NCBI GenBank assembly: GCA_023399635.1 | Contig: JAEWOP010000202.1 | Span: 1-5,888 of the forward strand | Origin: Pseudomonadota bacterium | GTDB lineage: Bacteria; Pseudomonadota; Alphaproteobacteria; Rhizobiales; Rhizobiaceae | Reading direction: 5' to 3' | Length of the DNA stretch: 5,888 bases | Shown here: in pieces, positions 3,437 through 5,888 of the stretch | Position numbering within the stretch: the first letter of the stretch is position 1 | How the letters are laid out: each line of letters opens with the position of its first letter | Position numbers and translations under genes: made by a program | The notes under the pieces: generated by a model | The model's database searches: none | What the model was told of the DNA's origin: nothing | The model's input: the letters and a program-made list of their open reading frames with translations, nothing else

Positions 3437-5888
3437 ATGGCTATTGAAGATTCACGCGTTCTTGCCACTGAGATCGATGCGGAGGCGCTCCGTCTGGACG
3501 ATCCAGGCTTCGGAGCGTCAGACGATGTGGTGGATGCCACGGTCGTTCTTGCTCAAGCTGCAGAGCTGCCGAAGACGGATCGCCTGCCCGGTACGGAAAA
3601 AGCCGGCAACCAGTTTCGTACTGAGAATGGGGTAGTGCAACTGCCTGCGGAGACGTCGCTCGACGATATGCGGGTGGAAGGTAACGACCTGATTCTTGTA
3701 CAGGCGGATGGCAGCGAGATTGTCATCCTCGATGGCGCATTGAAGATCCCCACCCTTCTAGTCGGGGATGTCGAGCTGTCTCAGCAGGTGCTGTTTGCTG
3801 CGTTGGAGGACAGCGGCATCAACATCGCCGCTGGTCCTGACGGTTCCTACAGCGCCACCGGCACCTCCCAGAGTTCCGGCGCCGATTTTGAGACGATCGA
3901 GCAGCGACAGACCGAAGACATCGCATTGGCCGATCTTCTCGGAGACACGCCGTTTGCCGATGGCGGAGCGTTGGAAGGCAATCAGAATGCCGACGACGCA
4001 CCAACAATCCTGTCGTCGCTAACGCAACCATTCGTCATTGACGAGGCATCGATTGCCGATGGCATCCCAAATAATCAGAGAATATCCGGCCGCTTGCCTT
4101 TTGAGCGGGGCCGCGATTTCGGTACAATCACTAGCGTTGGCTTCGCAGGAGCGGCAAACGTTGACGAAGAGGGTACGGGCTCGCAGGTATTGTCAGCCTT
4201 CACCTCGGGGGGCAGCCCGATCACTGTTACGAGCCTCCCTCTTCCGAGCGGCAGCGTTCTCAACTTCATTGCGGTGGAGGGGCGTGACGCCAACGGCAAT
4301 CTCGTATTCCAGCTTACGATCGACGACAGGATTACCGGCGACTTCACGTTTGAGCTGATAGGCAAGCTTGATCACCCGGACGCCGGCGACAATGGTTCTC
4401 AGGATGACCTCGACGACCTGCTGCGCCTCAGCTTCACCTATACGGTAACGGACCGCGACGGCGACCCGGCGTATGGTAGGTTCAGCATCGACGTCATGGA
4501 TGACGGACCGGTTGCGGATGGTGTTGCCATTTCCCGGACGGTGGCTGAGAACGACATTGCGAATGGACGTTCGTGGGGATCGAGCCCCTGGGTCCAGGGA
4601 ACGAGCGAGGACAGTGAGACTGTTCTAGCCTGGCTCGGCGGCGGCTTCGCATCGACGGTAACGGGTTCGGTTAAGGACGTTGTTAATTTTGGTGCAGACG
4701 GCGCGGCCAATGGCGGCGGGTTTGGCTTTGCCAGCACTGCCATTGCCACGCTCAACGGGCTTGGCCTGACGTCTAAAGACGGCGCTGTTGTCTTTACCCT
4801 CATCGGCGACACCATTGTGGGCTTTGTTGACGGAAATATCTTTGGGTTTTCGACACCAGGCTTCCAACCGGTGATCGACCGTCCGGTAATGTCGTTCGAA
4901 CTTAATGGTGATGGCAGCTTCACCTTCCGTCTTTATGACCAACTCGATCATCTCGATGATGGCAATAATGACGAGAACAGCACGCTGGCCAACGGGCTTG
5001 GCGCGATCGACTTCGGTGCGATTATTGAGGCTACCGATGGCGACGGTGATACCGTCCCGCTCACTGGAAAGCTCCTGATTGAAGTGAAGGACGATATGCC
5101 TTCTGCCTCGATCGAACGGACCGGCAATACTGTCGTCCATGACGAGACGGCTGGCCCGAACCCGGGCGAGACGAGCTCGAATGGGGTTGTGAGCCTTTTC
5201 TCCTCTCTTGGCCTGACAGCAATCGGTTACGCACGTGCGGATCTTGTCGACCCGGTGGTGGTTGGCGGTGCGGATGACAATGCCTCGGTCGCGGTGACGC
5301 TGGCCATCGCGGGCGATGGCACAACGGACCTTTCGACGACAAGGGGCGGCGTGATCACGCTCACCCAGCTTCCCAATGGAATGGTGATTGGCACGGACGC
5401 GGCCGGCGAGATCGCGTTTGCGATCCGCATCGACAGCCAGGGCCGTGTGTCCATTGCCCAGTACAAGGCGCTTTCGCACCCTGATGGCGGCGACCATAAC
5501 GATCCTGTTGATCTCGAGGGCCTCATCAAGGCGGTCGTCACCGTGACTGACCACGACGGGGACGAAGCAACCGACAGTATCGATATCGGCGCAAAAATCC
5601 GCTTCATGGATGACGGACCGGTTGTCGGCAATCCGACGGGGAACGCTCCTGGTGTTTCCAATGCGATCGTTCACGAAAACGACATCGCAGCAATTGTTGG
5701 TCTTCAGGGCGCTGGCACGGATGGCACGCAGCCTCCAAGTGCGTCAGGTACTTTGCTTGTGAACTTCGGGGCCGACGGCTTCGGTTCAACAGCATTCTCT
5801 GGTGCATTCGCCGTGCCTAACGCAGGATCTGGAGTGCTGGTTGCCGGAAATATGACCGGTCTCGACTCTGGCCTGAAGTCCGACAACG
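3437..5888 (+). CDS. Giant type I-secreted repeat adhesin, N-terminal 817 residues (partial)
   Basis: One unbroken frame runs from ATG 3437 to the right edge without a stop. A TAA directly upstream in frame (3431-3433) makes this the first possible start; GGGG (3423-3426) is a weak ribosome-binding site 10 nt before it. There is no Sec signal peptide, as expected for a type I secretion substrate with a C-terminal signal. Residues 1-65 are an acidic leader. Residues 66-128 (VVQLPAETSLDDMRVEGNDL and on to ALEDSGI) form a small beta domain like the N-terminal module of rhizobial VCBS/RTX-type giants. Residues 129-188 are a Gly/Ser/Asp linker. From about 189 come tandem units of about 170-200 residues, each ending '(D/G)xDGD ... 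(I/V)xVxDDxP'. They resemble T1SS-143 or DUF5801 repeats, and the DxDGD loops suggest Ca2+ binding. I see no cysteine in all 817 residues. Expected role: surface or secreted adhesin in biofilm or host contact. The C-terminus, RTX nonapeptides and transporter genes are outside the window. Confidence 0.93.
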   Translation, partial: MAIEDSRVLATEIDAEALRLDDPGFGASDDVVDATVVLAQAAELPKTDRLPGTEKAGNQFRTENGVVQLPAETSLDDMRVEGNDLILVQADGSEIVILDGALKIPTLLVGDVELSQQVLFAALEDSGINIAAGPDGSYSATGTSQSSGADFETIEQRQTEDIALADLLGDTPFADGGALEGNQNADDAPTILSSLTQPFVIDEASIADGIPNNQRISGRLPFERGRDFGTITSVGFAGAANVDEEGTGSQVLSAFTSGGSPITVTSLPLPSGSVLNFIAVEGRDANGNLVFQLTIDDRITGDFTFELIGKLDHPDAGDNGSQDDLDDLLRLSFTYTVTDRDGDPAYGRFSIDVMDDGPVADGVAISRTVAENDIANGRSWGSSPWVQGTSEDSETVLAWLGGGFASTVTGSVKDVVNFGADGAANGGGFGFASTAIATLNGLGLTSKDGAVVFTLIGDTIVGFVDGNIFGFSTPGFQPVIDRPVMSFELNGDGSFTFRLYDQLDHLDDGNNDENSTLANGLGAIDFGAIIEATDGDGDTVPLTGKLLIEVKDDMPSASIERTGNTVVHDETAGPNPGETSSNGVVSLFSSLGLTAIGYARADLVDPVVVGGADDNASVAVTLAIAGDGTTDLSTTRGGVITLTQLPNGMVIGTDAAGEIAFAIRIDSQGRVSIAQYKALSHPDGGDHNDPVDLEGLIKAVVTVTDHDGDEATDSIDIGAKIRFMDDGPVVGNPTGNAPGVSNAIVHENDIAAIVGLQGAGTDGTQPPSASGTLLVNFGADGFGSTAFSGAFAVPNAGSGVLVAGNMTGLDSGLKSDN
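4494..4514 (+). repeat. 21-bp exact direct repeat, copy 1
   Basis: The 21 bases starting TCATGGATGACGGACCGG encode MDDGPV at the unit 1/unit 2 junction of the adhesin. The same 21 bases recur at 5604-5624, 1110 bp downstream (370 codons, so in frame). Confidence 0.85.
5604..5624 (+). repeat. 21-bp exact direct repeat, copy 2
   Basis: Identical to 4494-4514 and at the equivalent place, the unit 3/unit 4 junction. Flanking bases diverge at once. It could reflect strong constraint on the MDDGPV linker, or a seed for in-frame recombination that would delete or add two units. Confidence 0.85.

Larger units (their letters stand above)
4001..5887 (+). repeat. Tandem protein repeat units of the adhesin (three full, one partial)
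   Basis: Unit 1 covers residues 189-359 (4001-4513), unit 2 360-556 (4514-5104), unit 3 557-729 (5105-5623) and unit 4 730 to the edge (5624-5887). The closing landmarks are MDDGP 354-358, KDDMP 551-555 and MDDGP 724-728. The acidic loops are DRDGD 339-343, DGDGD 534-538 and DHDGD 705-709. A mid-unit 'LxHxDxGxN/D' motif occurs at 311, 503 and 679. The units are clearly related in pattern but differ widely in sequence, so the array is old rather than freshly amplified. Boundaries are approximate to a few residues. Confidence 0.8.

Noticed and set aside
3444..4358. Plus-strand short frames at 3444-3635, 3768-4022 and 4038-4358
   Set aside because: They are out-of-frame shadows inside the adhesin gene and have no ribosome-binding sites.
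4438..5886. Several long minus-strand open frames opposite the adhesin, the longest 349 aa at 4625-5674
   Set aside because: They lie antisense to a clearly coding repeat protein. Their Arg-rich, motif-free products are what the reverse complement of Asp/Gly/Val-rich GC-rich codons gives.
4001..5887. RTX nonapeptide (GGxGxDxUx) calcium repeats in the adhesin
   Set aside because: The visible part has DxDGD loops but no run of GGxGxD nonapeptides; these may exist beyond the right edge.

Overview
The window looks like chromosomal or megaplasmid DNA of an alphaproteobacterium, most likely of the Rhizobiales. This is inferred from moderately high GC with GC-rich third codon positions, a desaturase of the type common in rhizobia, a small Lys-rich 'MAKGQ..SNREA.KPKKEK' protein typical of that order as I remember it, and a very acidic repeat protein whose N-terminal module is familiar from rhizobial type I secretion substrates. 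No species can be named from the sequence.

Layout, left to right. (1) Positions 1-70 hold the 5' end of a minus-strand gene, possibly TrmO/TsaA-like, that leaves the window. (2) A perfect Shine-Dalgarno sequence precedes an 80-codon plus-strand ORF of doubtful status (128-370). (3) A small basic protein gene (467-607) lies 10 bp upstream of (4) a complete membrane fatty acid desaturase gene (618-1655) with all three histidine boxes. These two probably form one transcription unit. (5) About 1.78 kb (1656-3436) has no intact gene that I recognise. It holds short protein-like fragments, mostly on the minus strand, which switch frame or meet stops, one candidate small ORF (1984-2157, minus), a 241-codon open frame of unknown status on the minus strand, and a perfect 12-bp inverted repeat. 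It reads like a patch of decayed genes. (6) From 3437 to the right edge runs one uninterrupted plus-strand frame of 817 codons. It is the N-terminal part of a large, acidic, cysteine-free repeat protein of the T1SS-143/DUF5801/VCBS-like class: a secreted or surface adhesin expected to leave the cell by type I secretion.

The two well-supported loci are the desaturase pair (membrane lipid unsaturation) and the giant adhesin (cell surface or biofilm). Nothing shows that they act together. Two degenerate TTAA-N7-TTAA elements lie upstream of the adhesin and raise the possibility of CtrA-type control. The type I transporter, the RTX nonapeptide block and the C-terminal secretion signal are not in this window. 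No tRNA, rRNA, CRISPR array or intact mobile element was seen.
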